The notes under the pieces were generated by a model. The model was given only the letters and a program-made list of their open reading frames with translations, made no database searches and was not told the origin of the DNA. DNA of 64,000 nt, taken from JANOYY01 sp043720395 (GTDB lineage: Bacteria; Actinomycetota; Acidimicrobiia; Acidimicrobiales; JANYDT01). Position numbers and translations under genes: made by a program. Below are positions 25,881 to 34,567 of this stretch, piece after piece. Position 1 is the stretch's first letter. Every line of letters begins with the position of its first letter. The stretch spans positions 10,404 through 74,403 of the forward strand of contig JAYSSR010000080.1 in NCBI GenBank assembly GCA_043720395.1, given 5' to 3'.

Positions 25881-26975
25881 GTGGAACGCTTCGGATTTGT
25901 CGGTCTGCCCAACGCGGGCAAGTCCTCGCTGTTCAATGCCCTGGCGGGTGGCGGTGCACTCGCTGCGCCGTATCCGTTCGCAACGAAGGAACCGAACATC
26001 GGACGGGCCAAGGTGCCCGACCATCGCCTCCTGCTGCTGAGCGAGATGTCGAAGACGAAAACGATCGTGCACGCCACGAGCGAGTTCGTCGACATCGGTG
26101 GACTGGTCGAAGGTGCGAGCAAAGGTGAGGGCCTCGGGAACAAGTTCCTTGCCAACATCCGTGAGGTCGACGCGATCGTGTTCGTCCTACGGGCGTTCGA
26201 GAAAGGTGCGACCGGCGACGAGGTCCCCGGCTCGCAGGACCCGCTCGACCATCTCGCTGTCGTCGAGATCGAACTTGCACTCGCCGACTTGGCGACCGTC
26301 GAAAACCAGTTCGCGAAGCGTTCGCGGGCTTCGAAGCTCGACAAGACGCTGCTGCCAGGCGTCGCCGCGTTGGAGAAGGTGCTGCCGATCCTCGCGGAAG
26401 GCACGCCGCTGTACCGCGCCGGACTGAACGCCGACGACAAGGCGCTGCTCCGCGAGTACTTCCTCCTCACGAACAAGCCGGTGCTGTGCGTCGTGAACGT
26501 TTCCGACGAGGACATCGACCGGATCCCAGAAATTGTCGCGCCGGTCGAAGCGCTGATGGCCGGTCACGCCGACGTGCTTGGCATGTGCGTGCAGCTTGAG
26601 GCGGAGGCCGCAATGATGGACGACGCCGGTCGACTGGAGATGCTCGACGGATTTGGTCTCGGCGAGGGCGCGTTGCCCCGTGTCATGCATTCCGCGTATC
26701 GGCTTCTCGGGCGGCGGACGTTTCTCACGACCGGCGAGAAGGAGACGCGGGCCTGGACCTTCCGTGCGGGAGCGAAGGCACCGGAGTGCGCGAGCGAGAT
26801 CCACTCCGACATTCAGCGTGGGTTCATCAAGGTCGAAACGATCCAATGGGACGTCTTGCTGGAGCTGGGCTCGTGGGCCAAGGCACGCGACGTCGGCAAG
26901 CTTCGACTCGAAGGCAAGGACTACGAAATGGCGGACGGCGACGTGGTCGACTTCAAGTTCAACGTCTCCAAGTAG
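25881..26975 (+). CDS. ychF: Redox-regulated ATPase YchF (Obg family)
   Basis: 364 residues from a GTG, normal YchF/OLA1 length. P-loop GLPNAGKSSLFNAL, switch I/II region FVDIGGLVEGASKGEGLGNKFL (note the hydrophobic residue replacing the usual catalytic Gln, typical of HAS-NTPases), NVSDEDID in place of NKxD, a helical middle domain, and a C-terminal TGS domain (TRAWTFRAGAKAPECASEIHSD). YchF binds ATP in preference to GTP and associates with ribosomes. Followed after 7 bp by a DUF192 gene, then rsmI, probably as one operon. Confidence 0.97.
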   Translation: MERFGFVGLPNAGKSSLFNALAGGGALAAPYPFATKEPNIGRAKVPDHRLLLLSEMSKTKTIVHATSEFVDIGGLVEGASKGEGLGNKFLANIREVDAIVFVLRAFEKGATGDEVPGSQDPLDHLAVVEIELALADLATVENQFAKRSRASKLDKTLLPGVAALEKVLPILAEGTPLYRAGLNADDKALLREYFLLTNKPVLCVVNVSDEDIDRIPEIVAPVEALMAGHADVLGMCVQLEAEAAMMDDAGRLEMLDGFGLGEGALPRVMHSAYRLLGRRTFLTTGEKETRAWTFRAGAKAPECASEIHSDIQRGFIKVETIQWDVLLELGSWAKARDVGKLRLEGKDYEMADGDVVDFKFNVSK

Positions 26976-26982
26976 GTCTCGC

Positions 26983-27342
26983 GTGGGCGCGGCTTCCTCG
27001 CTCACGCTGATAGTTGGCGGCGTGCAGGTTGCTGCGTGCGAACTCGCAGAGACGCGGTCGGCTCGGCGCCGGGGTTTGCTCGGGCGAGACGGCGTCGTCG
27101 GTGCGCTGTTGTTGCGGCCCTGCCGATCGGTGCATACGATCGGCATGCGTTTCGATCTTGACGTCGCGTACCTCGCAATCACTGCCGACGATGGCTACCT
27201 CGTGTCGCGGGTTGTTGCGATGCGCCGCGGTCGAATCGGGCGTCCGGCAATGCGCTGCCGTGCGGTGCTGGAGGCGGAACACGGTGCCTTCGTCGAGTGG
27301 GGCGTCTGTGAAGGTGCTGACATCACCGTGGTGGCCTCATGA
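26983..27342 (+). CDS. DUF192 family protein
   Basis: 119 residues from a GTG at 26983, 7 bp after ychF. The DUF192 pattern is clear: ARRRGLLGRDG, LLLRPCRSVHTIGMRFDLDVAYL, and ARAVLE-like CRAVLEAEHGAFVEWGV. Members are small beta-rich proteins of unknown biochemical role, often near secretion or membrane genes. No signal peptide is evident here. Its stop overlaps the rsmI start (ATGA), indicating coupled translation. Confidence 0.85.
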   Translation: MGAASSLTLIVGGVQVAACELAETRSARRRGLLGRDGVVGALLLRPCRSVHTIGMRFDLDVAYLAITADDGYLVSRVVAMRRGRIGRPAMRCRAVLEAEHGAFVEWGVCEGADITVVAS

Positions 27343-28211
27343 CGGAGTCACCGAACGGCCGCCTGGTCCTCGTTGCAACGCCCATCGGGAACCTTGGCGA
27401 CCTGAGCCCGAGGGCGGCCGATGCCCTTCGTGACGCCGACGCGATTGCCTGCGAAGACACCCGTCACACGCGAAAACTGCTAAGTGCGCAGAGTATTCTT
27501 GGCAAGCGCCTGCTGGCGGTTCATGAGCACAACGAGATCGACGCCGCCAGGGGACTTGTTGCACTTGCCGAACAGGGACATTGCATTGCACTGGTGAGCG
27601 ACGCCGGAATGCCGGCGATTTCCGATCCGGGCTCGATCGTGGTCCGCGCGTTCATCGACGCTGGACTCCCGGTCGAGTGCGTTCCCGGTCCGAGTGCGTT
27701 CATCGTCGCCCTTGCTCTGTCGGGCCTACCGTGTGATCGGTTCAGCTTCGAGGGCTTTCTTCCCGTCAAGGGCCAGGGACGTCGGTCGGCTCTGGCGGCG
27801 CTTGCGAACGAACAAAGAACTTCCGTCCTGTACGAGTCGCCGCATCGCCTCATCCGCACGATTGAGGAACTCGCCGAGGTGCTTGGCGGGCAGCGTCGGA
27901 TATCGCTCAGCCGCGAGCTGACGAAGCGGTTTGAGGAGACGTGGCGCGGAACCCTGACCGACGCCGTTGTTCATCTCGAAGCCTCGCCTCCGCGAGGCGA
28001 GTTCGTCCTCGTGATCTCGGGCGTCGATCGAACTGCGAACCTCGCCACGCCCGAGTTCGACGACGCCGAATTGGTTCGCCTTGTCGACATGCATCGGTCG
28101 GCTGGACTGCGCACCCGCGACGCTGTGGATGCTGTCGTCGCCGATACTGGAGTGCAGCGCAGGCGGATTTATGCGCTGGCGGTGAGGCCGACAACGCCGA
28201 CGCCCCGCTGA
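27339..28211 (+). CDS. rsmI: 16S rRNA (cytidine1402-2'-O)-methyltransferase
   Basis: 290 residues. RsmI methylates the ribose of C1402 in the decoding centre using SAM. The tetrapyrrole-methylase fold is evident from LVLVATPIGNLGDLSPRA, IACEDTRHTRKLL, LVSDAGMPAISDPG, VPGPSAFIVALALSGLPCDRFSFEGFLP and YESPHRLIRTI. Length is normal. It starts inside the DUF192 stop and is followed 2 bp after its own stop by a palindromic family 3 repeat. In B. subtilis its orthologue yabC likewise neighbours abrB and metS. Confidence 0.96.
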   Translation: MTESPNGRLVLVATPIGNLGDLSPRAADALRDADAIACEDTRHTRKLLSAQSILGKRLLAVHEHNEIDAARGLVALAEQGHCIALVSDAGMPAISDPGSIVVRAFIDAGLPVECVPGPSAFIVALALSGLPCDRFSFEGFLPVKGQGRRSALAALANEQRTSVLYESPHRLIRTIEELAEVLGGQRRISLSRELTKRFEETWRGTLTDAVVHLEASPPRGEFVLVISGVDRTANLATPEFDDAELVRLVDMHRSAGLRTRDAVDAVVADTGVQRRRIYALAVRPTTPTPR

Positions 28212-28212
28212 A

Positions 28213-28312
28213 GGCACGGAAGGTAACTACTCGCGCGCCCGAATTTTCCAAATCCGTTATGCGCGCAGCGCTATCGAACGAATGGGCGCGCAAGTTGTTT
28301 CCTTGCGGGTCC
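28213..28312. repeat. Palindromic repeat family 3, copy B (MITE-like)
   Basis: A 100-bp element, opposite in orientation to copy A at 5454-5551. The two align over their whole length with few gaps: both share GCAAGGAAACA, CTTGCGCGCC, TCGTTCG, AGCGCTG and GAATT/AATTCGGGCGCGCGAG, then AGTTACCTTCCG. It starts directly after the rsmI stop, between convergent genes. Confidence 0.85.
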
Positions 28313-28338
28313 TGACGCTTCTTTGGGGCGAGGAGCGG

Positions 28339-29205
28339 TCAGAACCGACGACGTCGCTCCTTCGCGTCTCGATGGAGCCACGCACCTGCCGCATGTGCCA
28401 GAAATGTCGTTCGCGCCAGCGCCCCGTAGGCAAACAACAAGAACGGGAACATGCACGACTTCGGATCGATGATCGCCAGACCAGCAAGGTGGAAGCGCCA
28501 ATAGACGAAACACGATGCGAGCGTGGCCGGAATCATCGCGAACGCTGCTGGGATCATCATGATCCGAGCGCCGAGATCGGTCCGCGAGAGCAGGTCGACA
28601 GCGAGGAAGAACCCAGTGAAACTGATGAGCCAGATCAGCGTCGTGCGTCGATACGGAAGTTGCGAGGTCGGAAAGCGCGCAGAAAGGAGGAACGCCAACC
28701 CAGCGGTGAAGGACGCCACGACGCGACACCATCGTCGGGCGCTCTCGATTCGTTCGTGCATCTGCCAACGAGTTCGGCTGGGTGCGGGACGGTGTGAGCT
28801 GACGGCATGTGCCATCGCCACTGCTTGAATCGGCGAGGACGCGTTCGCGAAGTCGATGTTCCCCGGTCGCAGCGGTCTTTCGTCGACGCTGACCTGGAAA
28901 CGTTCGCCTTCGCGGGTATTCGTGAGATACACGAACAATTCGCCATCCTGGGTCGGCACGCGAACGCCGCTGGTTCGGAGTTCGACAACGTCGTGGAGCT
29001 GGAACGTGCGGTCACTCACGCTCAGGAAGACGTGCTCGTAGGAGAAGTCCCACGCCACTCGAACATTGACCTTCGCACGTTCGCTGCCGGGGCGCGATTT
29101 GGCGTCGGTGGTCGCGCCACCCGCGGTCGGTTGGATGTTCTCGGCGTTGTCGAGTTCGTCGATGAATTCTTGGGTGGGCATGGGTTCGGGCGGCGATCCG
29201 TCCAC
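28339..29205 (-). CDS. Hypothetical membrane protein with soluble N-terminal domain
   Basis: 288 residues from a GTG at 29205, or 280 from the ATG at 29181. The first ~140 residues are soluble and beta-rich (VNVRVAWDFSYEHVFLSVSD, GELFVYLTNTREGERFQVSVDE). Four hydrophobic segments follow (for example ASFTAGLAFLLS, TTLIWLISFTGFFLAVDLL, RIMMIPAAFAMIPATLASCFVYW, CMFPFLLFAYGALART), and a basic C-terminus (RRRRF). No family recognised. Convergent with rsmI, and next to but separate from the abrB-like gene. Confidence 0.7.
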   Translation of the reverse strand: MDGSPPEPMPTQEFIDELDNAENIQPTAGGATTDAKSRPGSERAKVNVRVAWDFSYEHVFLSVSDRTFQLHDVVELRTSGVRVPTQDGELFVYLTNTREGERFQVSVDERPLRPGNIDFANASSPIQAVAMAHAVSSHRPAPSRTRWQMHERIESARRWCRVVASFTAGLAFLLSARFPTSQLPYRRTTLIWLISFTGFFLAVDLLSRTDLGARIMMIPAAFAMIPATLASCFVYWRFHLAGLAIIDPKSCMFPFLLFAYGALARTTFLAHAAGAWLHRDAKERRRRF

Positions 29206-29287
29206 AATGGTGGGAAATCTCGCAGCCGTCTTATCGGCCTGTCATCGTTGCTCCTTGAGAGCAGCACTGCCCACACGCTGCGCAAGG

Positions 29288-29560
29288 TCACGCCCGCAGA
29301 GCGTCGTTGCAATCGGCGCACAGCAACTTGCCCCGGAACAAGCCGAGGTCGAGCGTCGATCCACAGAAGATGCAGGACCGGTCGAGCTTGCGGACTCGAA
29401 TGCCGTCGCCTTCGATCGTCATATCGAGGAGATCGCCTTCGCGGATCCCGAACACCTTGCGGAACTCGCTCGGGACGACAATCCGACCGAGATGATCGAT
29501 CCTTCGGGCGACGCCTTGCGCTCCCTGATTGGCAGAATCCTCGTCGGTCGTGCGCGCCAT
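29288..29560 (-). CDS. AbrB/SpoVT-domain regulator with zinc ribbon
   Basis: 90 residues from the ATG at 29560. The swapped-hairpin SpoVT-AbrB domain is visible: RRIDHLGRIVVPSEFRKVFGIREGDLLDMTIEGDGIRVRK (positions 19-58 approximately). The C-terminus has CIFCG and CADCN, two CxxC pairs that probably bind zinc. B. subtilis AbrB, a transition-state regulator, lies in the same position next to metS and has a similar size. Target genes are unknown. Only 20 bp separate it from metG, so the promoters overlap and metG transcripts may be leaderless. Confidence 0.88.
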   Translation of the reverse strand: MARTTDEDSANQGAQGVARRIDHLGRIVVPSEFRKVFGIREGDLLDMTIEGDGIRVRKLDRSCIFCGSTLDLGLFRGKLLCADCNDALRA

Positions 29561-29580
29561 GACCCCTAACGTAGAGCGTC

Positions 29581-31113
29581 GTGGGCCGCCTCTTCTTAAC
29601 GACACCGATCTATTACGTGAACGCGATCCCGCACGTGGGTCACACGTATACGACGGTCAACTGCGACGCGATCGCCCGCTGGCATCGTCTGCGGGGCGAC
29701 GACGTGTTCTTCCTCACCGGAACCGACGAGCACGGCTTGAAGATCCAACGTGCAGCTGAGGAGAAGGGCGTGACGCCCCAGGAATGGGCCGACGAGATCT
29801 CCGGCAAGTTCCAGGAGGCGTTCGTCCTCATGAACATCAGCAACGATGACTTCATCCGCACGACCGAACAGCGCCACCGTGAGACCGTGCAGTGGCTGCT
29901 GCAAAAGGTCTACGACAACGGCTTCATCGTGAAAGGCACCTACGAGGGCCTTTACTGCGTTGGCTGTGAGGCGTACTACACGGACGCCGAACTTGTTGTG
30001 GGCCGCGAGGGCGAACCCGCCTGTTGTCCGATCCACAAGCGTCCGGTGGAGGGCATTACGGAGGACAACTACTTCTTCAAGCTCTCGCTGTTCGAAGACC
30101 GCTTGCTGGCCTGGCTTGATGCAACGTCCGACGCAGTGATCCCACAGGGCAAGCGCAATGAGGTGCTCGGCTTCATCAAGGGTGGCCTGCAGGATTTCTC
30201 GATTTCGCGCACGTCGCTTACGTGGGGCATCCCGATCCCGTGGGACCCAGCGCACGTGACCTACGTGTGGTTCGACGCCCTCACGAACTATGCGACGGCA
30301 ATCGGCCTCGCACACGACCAAGCCAAGTTTGATCTGTGGTGGCCGTCGGTGCGGCACATGGTCGGCAAGGACATCCTGCGGTTCCATTGCGTCTATTGGC
30401 CGGCGATGCTGATGGCCGCGGGCATCGAGCCGCCAACGGTGCTGGTGCACGGGTTCCTGCTGATCGGTGGCGAGAAGTTGTCGAAGACCGGGTTCGCGCA
30501 GATCTATCCTTCGGATCTCGCGGCCGAGTTCGGCGTCGACGCCGTCCGCTACCACCTGCTCCGCGAAGTCCCGCTCGGCAATGACGGCGAGTTCTCGCAT
30601 GAGGGTGTCGTGGCGCGGTTCAACTCCGACCTTGCGAACAACTTCGGCAACCTGGCGGCGCGTGTCGCGACTGTGGTGGGCAAGAAATGTGATGGTGTGG
30701 GTCCCGCTCCTTCTCCGACGTCCTCGCTCGCCGCAGTGGCAGCGCAAGTCGTGGCGGACACCGCCGACGCATGGGGGCGGCTCGCTCCAGCGGAGGCATT
30801 GGAGTCGACGTGGCACCTGATTCGTGAGACGAACGCGTATCTGGAGACCCACCAGCCGTGGAAACTCGAACCCGGTCCCGAGGTGAACTCCGTGATGGGG
30901 GATGCCCTGGAAGCCCTTCGAATCGTTGCCATCCTTGCCTCGCCAGCCATGCCGACCGTCTGCCAGGACCTTTGGGAGCGTCTCGGTCTGCCCGGGCTGG
31001 TGGCCGACCAGCGGGTGCCCGACGCCTGCGCGTGGGGTGGCTACCCCGGTGGACTGCCGGTCGTGAAGGGTGATTCCCTGTTCCCGCGGAAGTCGGTGCC
31101 TGCAAAGGCATAG
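29581..31113 (+). CDS. metG: Methionyl-tRNA synthetase
   Basis: 510 residues from a GTG, short form without the C-terminal tRNA-binding domain. Class Ia synthetase: HIGH box as HVGH in YVNAIPHVGHTYTTVNCDA, FFLTGTDEHGLK, a single zinc-knuckle-like region (LYCVGCEAYY and ACCPIHKRP), the WFDALTNY segment, and KMSKS as KLSKT. It charges tRNA-Met. It stands divergent from the abrB-like gene and leads a run with tatD and rsmA. The 89 bp to tatD holds no obvious terminator. Confidence 0.97.
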   Translation: MGRLFLTTPIYYVNAIPHVGHTYTTVNCDAIARWHRLRGDDVFFLTGTDEHGLKIQRAAEEKGVTPQEWADEISGKFQEAFVLMNISNDDFIRTTEQRHRETVQWLLQKVYDNGFIVKGTYEGLYCVGCEAYYTDAELVVGREGEPACCPIHKRPVEGITEDNYFFKLSLFEDRLLAWLDATSDAVIPQGKRNEVLGFIKGGLQDFSISRTSLTWGIPIPWDPAHVTYVWFDALTNYATAIGLAHDQAKFDLWWPSVRHMVGKDILRFHCVYWPAMLMAAGIEPPTVLVHGFLLIGGEKLSKTGFAQIYPSDLAAEFGVDAVRYHLLREVPLGNDGEFSHEGVVARFNSDLANNFGNLAARVATVVGKKCDGVGPAPSPTSSLAAVAAQVVADTADAWGRLAPAEALESTWHLIRETNAYLETHQPWKLEPGPEVNSVMGDALEALRIVAILASPAMPTVCQDLWERLGLPGLVADQRVPDACAWGGYPGGLPVVKGDSLFPRKSVPAKA

Positions 31114-31202
31114 GAATAGCTACGGGTGTATCGCCTCGGCGGCTGGATACGGCCCTACATCGCGCAGTCGGTGTCTCCCCGCGGCGGTGGGAAACTGCTC
31201 CG

Positions 31203-31997
31203 ATGTCCTGGGCCGATCCGCACTGCCATCTCTACGACGAACGTGTCGGAACCCTCGACGCTGCACTGCAAGCGTCTCGCGACGCAGGAGTCACGCGGCT
31301 GATCACGGTCGGCTGCGACCTTGCCACGACGGACGCGGCAATTCGTGACGCGGCCGCCGGTCACGCGTCGGGCTTCGACGTGTGGGCCACGGTCGGCGCA
31401 CATCCCCACGATGCCGTGCACGGCACCGCGTTCATGGCACCGTTGCTCGACCGCGCCGCTGAGCTGCGGGTGGTGGCGGTGGGCGAATGTGGCCTCGACT
31501 ACTTCTACGACCACTCACCCCGAGACACGCAACGTGTGGTGTTCGCGGAGCAGATCCGCATGGCGCATCGCTACGAACTTCCGCTCGTGATCCACACTCG
31601 GGACGCATGGGGAGACACCTTCGCCGTTCTCCGCGATGAGGGCGTGCCAGCGTCGACAATCTTTCACTGTTTTACGGGTGGTCCCGGCGAGGCGGAGGCG
31701 TGCCTCGAGCTTGGCCCGGGTGTCGTGCTGAGCTTCTCGGGCATCGTCACGTTCCCGAGTGCGCAGCCGCTCCGTGACGCTGCGGCGTTGACGCCCCTCG
31801 ACCGGCTCACGGTCGAAACGGACAGTCCGTACCTTGCCCCGATCCCGTTCCGCGGCAAGGCGAATACGCCCGCGTACGTCCCCTATGTGGGTGCGAAAAT
31901 TGCCGAGGTGAAGGGCGTCGATCCTGCTGAGGTTGAAGCTGCGACGTGGGCCGCGGTCGCACGGGCCTACCGGTTGCCGATGGTGTCCGAGTGCTGA
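31203..31997 (+). CDS. tatD: TatD-family metal-dependent hydrolase
   Basis: 264 residues. TIM-barrel metallohydrolase; family members are Mg-dependent DNases/exonucleases. Metal ligands are visible in ADPHCHLYDE (HxH), VGECGLDYFY (Glu), LVIHTRDAW (His), IFHCFTGGPGEAE (His) and TVETDSPYLAP (Asp). Its end overlaps the rsmA start by 7 bp, so the two are co-translated, as in many Gram-positive bacteria. Confidence 0.95.
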   Translation: MSWADPHCHLYDERVGTLDAALQASRDAGVTRLITVGCDLATTDAAIRDAAAGHASGFDVWATVGAHPHDAVHGTAFMAPLLDRAAELRVVAVGECGLDYFYDHSPRDTQRVVFAEQIRMAHRYELPLVIHTRDAWGDTFAVLRDEGVPASTIFHCFTGGPGEAEACLELGPGVVLSFSGIVTFPSAQPLRDAAALTPLDRLTVETDSPYLAPIPFRGKANTPAYVPYVGAKIAEVKGVDPAEVEAATWAAVARAYRLPMVSEC

Positions 31998-32809
31998 ACC
32001 GCTCCGACATCACCTCGCACTTCGAACGCAGCGGGGGCCATCCCAGTCGGGCCTTGGGGCAGAACTTCGTGGCGGACGCGAACACCGTGCGCAAGATCGC
32101 TCGTCTGGCTGGTATCTCGCACGAGGACAACGTTGTTGAAATTGGTGCCGGGCTCGGGTCGCTCACGCTTGCGCTCGCGGAGACGGGTGCCAACGTGCGA
32201 GCGGTTGAGATCGATCGGTATCTGATTGAACAGCTTCGGGAGAACGTAAGCGCACAAAGCAATGTCGCGGTGATCCATGCCGACGCGATGACGCTCGACT
32301 GGCACGCGCTGCTCCCACCCGAGCAGGGGCCGGTGACGCTGGTCGCGAACCTGCCGTACAACGTCGCCACACCCTTGATTGCGGACCTGCTCGACTTCGT
32401 TCCGCAGATCACGCGGATGCTGGTGATGGTGCAGAAGGAAGTCGGCGAGCGTCTCGCTGCCGAGCCGCGAACTCGTGCCTACGGGGCGGTGTCGGTGAAG
32501 GTCGCGTACTGGGCGGTCGCGAAGGTGGTCGGGCTCGTGCCTCCGACGGTGTTCGTTCCGCAGCCCAACGTCGACTCTGCACTCGTGCGGATCGACCGTC
32601 GCCCGACGCCTGCGGTCGCGCTCGATCTGGTGAGCGCGGAGCGTCTGTTCGAGGTCGTCCGGGCGGGTTTCGCGCAACGTCGCAAGATGCTCCGGGGCAA
32701 CCTCGCCTCGGTCGTCACCCCGGAGGCGTTCGAGCGGGCGGGCGTCGCGTCCACTCGGCGTGCGGAAGAACTCGGCGTGGAGGAGTGGGGACGCCTCGCT
32801 GCGGTCTGA
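31991..32809 (+). CDS. rsmA: 16S rRNA (adenine1518/1519-N6)-dimethyltransferase
   Basis: 272 residues from a GTG inside the tatD stop region; longer in-frame extensions would lie entirely in tatD. KsgA/RsmA dimethylates two adenines in helix 45. Motifs: ALGQNFVADANTVRKI, SAM motif VVEIGAGLGSLT, VEIDRYL, the catalytic NLPYNVATPL (motif IV) and VFVPQPNVDSALVRI. The C-terminal helical domain is present. Confidence 0.97.
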   Translation: MLNRSDITSHFERSGGHPSRALGQNFVADANTVRKIARLAGISHEDNVVEIGAGLGSLTLALAETGANVRAVEIDRYLIEQLRENVSAQSNVAVIHADAMTLDWHALLPPEQGPVTLVANLPYNVATPLIADLLDFVPQITRMLVMVQKEVGERLAAEPRTRAYGAVSVKVAYWAVAKVVGLVPPTVFVPQPNVDSALVRIDRRPTPAVALDLVSAERLFEVVRAGFAQRRKMLRGNLASVVTPEAFERAGVASTRRAEELGVEEWGRLAAV

Positions 32810-32890
32810 CAGCGCGCTACCAACGTTTGGCTGTGCGATGAGTGGCTCTCAGCGTCACACATCGCACAATCGATCCGCTGCATGCAGGTC

Positions 32891-33451
32891 TCACGCGTCA
32901 AACAGCGTGGTGATGTCGAGTTCGAATCGCTCAAGAAGTGGGCTGGTGAGAATGTCGCCGCGGCGAAACTCCAGCGCAACGTCGAATTCAGCGCTTTCCG
33001 GATCGGAGCGTCGAAAGACGAGCACCGAATCGTCGGCAGTGTCCACGAGCCACAGTTCGGGAAGGCCGCTCTCCTCGTAAATGCGCTTCTTCGTACCAAC
33101 GTCGTAGCGCCACGTTGATGGGCTGCGGACCTCGACGGCGATATCAGGTGGACCTTTGACGAACGCCGCTCTTCGCTCAGGTCGGTGTGACTCCTTGACC
33201 CACCACACGTCGGGCGCATAGACGTTGCGGTCGTTGAGTCGGTGGTCGAGTTCGATCGCCGCTACACCACGACCGTCAACCTCACGAATCCAATGCATGA
33301 GTTCGTAGAGGATGTGGGAGGTGATGGCCTGGTGGTCGAACCTCGGAGTGTTCATGATGACAATTTCCCCTTCGATCAGTTCCATGCGCTCCTCTGTCTC
33401 GCCCTGGGCCAGGTAGTCGTCGGCAGTGGTGAGAGTCATGGTTGCGCTCAT
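32891..33451 (-). CDS. Uma2-family (DUF820) putative endonuclease
   Basis: 186 residues. PD-(D/E)xK-type layout: ELIEGEIVIM with Glu, VYAPDVWWV (Asp), DIAVEVRSPS (Glu) and KKRIYEESGLPELWLVD (Lys). Uma2 proteins are abundant in cyanobacteria and actinobacteria, occur in many copies and probably spread as selfish or regulatory elements; their role is unclear. It interrupts the conserved rsmA-ispE neighbourhood on the opposite strand and lies beside a family 2 palindrome, consistent with an insertion here. Confidence 0.88.
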   Translation of the reverse strand: MSATMTLTTADDYLAQGETEERMELIEGEIVIMNTPRFDHQAITSHILYELMHWIREVDGRGVAAIELDHRLNDRNVYAPDVWWVKESHRPERRAAFVKGPPDIAVEVRSPSTWRYDVGTKKRIYEESGLPELWLVDTADDSVLVFRRSDPESAEFDVALEFRRGDILTSPLLERFELDITTLFDA

Positions 33452-33522
33452 GCTTGAAGGATCGGAGGGGGTATGACAGCGAAGCCTACGACTGCTCGCG
33501 CGAGGTCATGGAAGACCGGGTT

Positions 33523-33588
33523 GGCGGTGTCGCTGGCGCTGACGAGAGTCGTGCGCGGACGACTTTCGTCGGCGCGGACGACACCGCC
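33523..33588. repeat. Palindromic repeat family 2, copy B
   Basis: 66 bp with 28-bp arms (33523-33550 and 33561-33588, 23 of 28 pairs) from GGCGGTGTCG to CGACACCGCC. It is 60 bp before the ispE start, between the divergent uma2-like and ispE genes. Confidence 0.87.
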
Positions 33589-33648
33589 GGAGTGGTCGGG
33601 CCATGGAACTACCGTTCGCTCGATGCTTTCTACGAACCGTGCGATTCG

Positions 33649-34389
33649 ATGACGACGCACATTGAGATTGCTCCCGCCAAACTGACCGTTGGACTGCGAG
33701 TTACGGGCGTTCGTAGCGACGGCTTCCATCTCATCGACGCCGAGATGGTGAGCCTCGACCTGGCCGACACGCTGACGTTCACCGACGCTGCGTCGACATC
33801 GCTTGCGATCACGATCGAGGGTTCCGCTGCGGGAGGGCTCGCAGTGACAGCGTCCGACGACAACCTCATCGCCCGAGCGCTGCGAGCGGTTGGGCGCACG
33901 GCACATGTCGACGTGGTGAAGCGCATCCCGGCGGGTGGTGGGCTCGGCGGCGGCTCGTCGGACGCGGCCGCGGTCTACCGGTGGGCGAGCCGGACGTCTG
34001 ACGAGGACGTTGTCGCGTCCGCTCGACTCGGGGCCGACGTAGCCTTCTGCATTCGTGGTGGTCGGGCGCACGTGTGCGGCATTGGCGACGTGCTGCAACC
34101 GTTGCCGTTCGTGGAGCGAACGTTCACACTCCTGACGCCCCCCTTTGGTGTGTCGACTCCAGCGGTGTATCGCGCGTGGGACGACTTGGGCGGTCCAACG
34201 GGTGAACACGGCAATGACCTTGAACCGGCGGCTCTCGTGGTGGAACCCCGGCTCGCGGTTTGGCGTGATCGGCTGGCCGAGTTGACCGGTGTTGTGCCGC
34301 GCCTAGCGGGCAGCGGGTCCACCTGGTTCGTGGAGGGTGCCTTCGCCGGGCCGGGTCTCAGTGTGGCGGCAACTCGCCCGGCGCACTGA
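33649..34389 (+). CDS. ispE: 4-diphosphocytidyl-2-C-methyl-D-erythritol kinase
   Basis: 246 residues from the ATG at 33649; the open frame upstream covers a palindromic repeat and has no family features. GHMP kinase of the MEP isoprenoid pathway. Signatures are IEIAPAKLTVGLRVTG at the N-terminus, the ATP loop PAGGGLGGGSSDAAAVY and the C-terminal motif RLAGSGSTWF. It is shorter than typical IspE (about 280-310 aa), mainly through short loops in the C-terminal half. In many actinobacteria it follows rsmA directly; here an uma2-like gene and a repeat intervene. Confidence 0.93.
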   Translation: MTTHIEIAPAKLTVGLRVTGVRSDGFHLIDAEMVSLDLADTLTFTDAASTSLAITIEGSAAGGLAVTASDDNLIARALRAVGRTAHVDVVKRIPAGGGLGGGSSDAAAVYRWASRTSDEDVVASARLGADVAFCIRGGRAHVCGIGDVLQPLPFVERTFTLLTPPFGVSTPAVYRAWDDLGGPTGEHGNDLEPAALVVEPRLAVWRDRLAELTGVVPRLAGSGSTWFVEGAFAGPGLSVAATRPAH

Positions 34390-34567
34390 GAATTCGAGTC
34401 TATTGAGTGGTGTGATGAGTGGTGAATTCTGAATCAATGTCGGATCATGATTCACTGCACAAGAGTCGAGGATTTTTGATCAATTTCTAAAGTCGGTGGG
34501 GGGGGGGTGGGCCGATAGTTCGTGTACGTCACGCAGCCAGCGTGTTCGACACGAAATGAGGCAGGCG

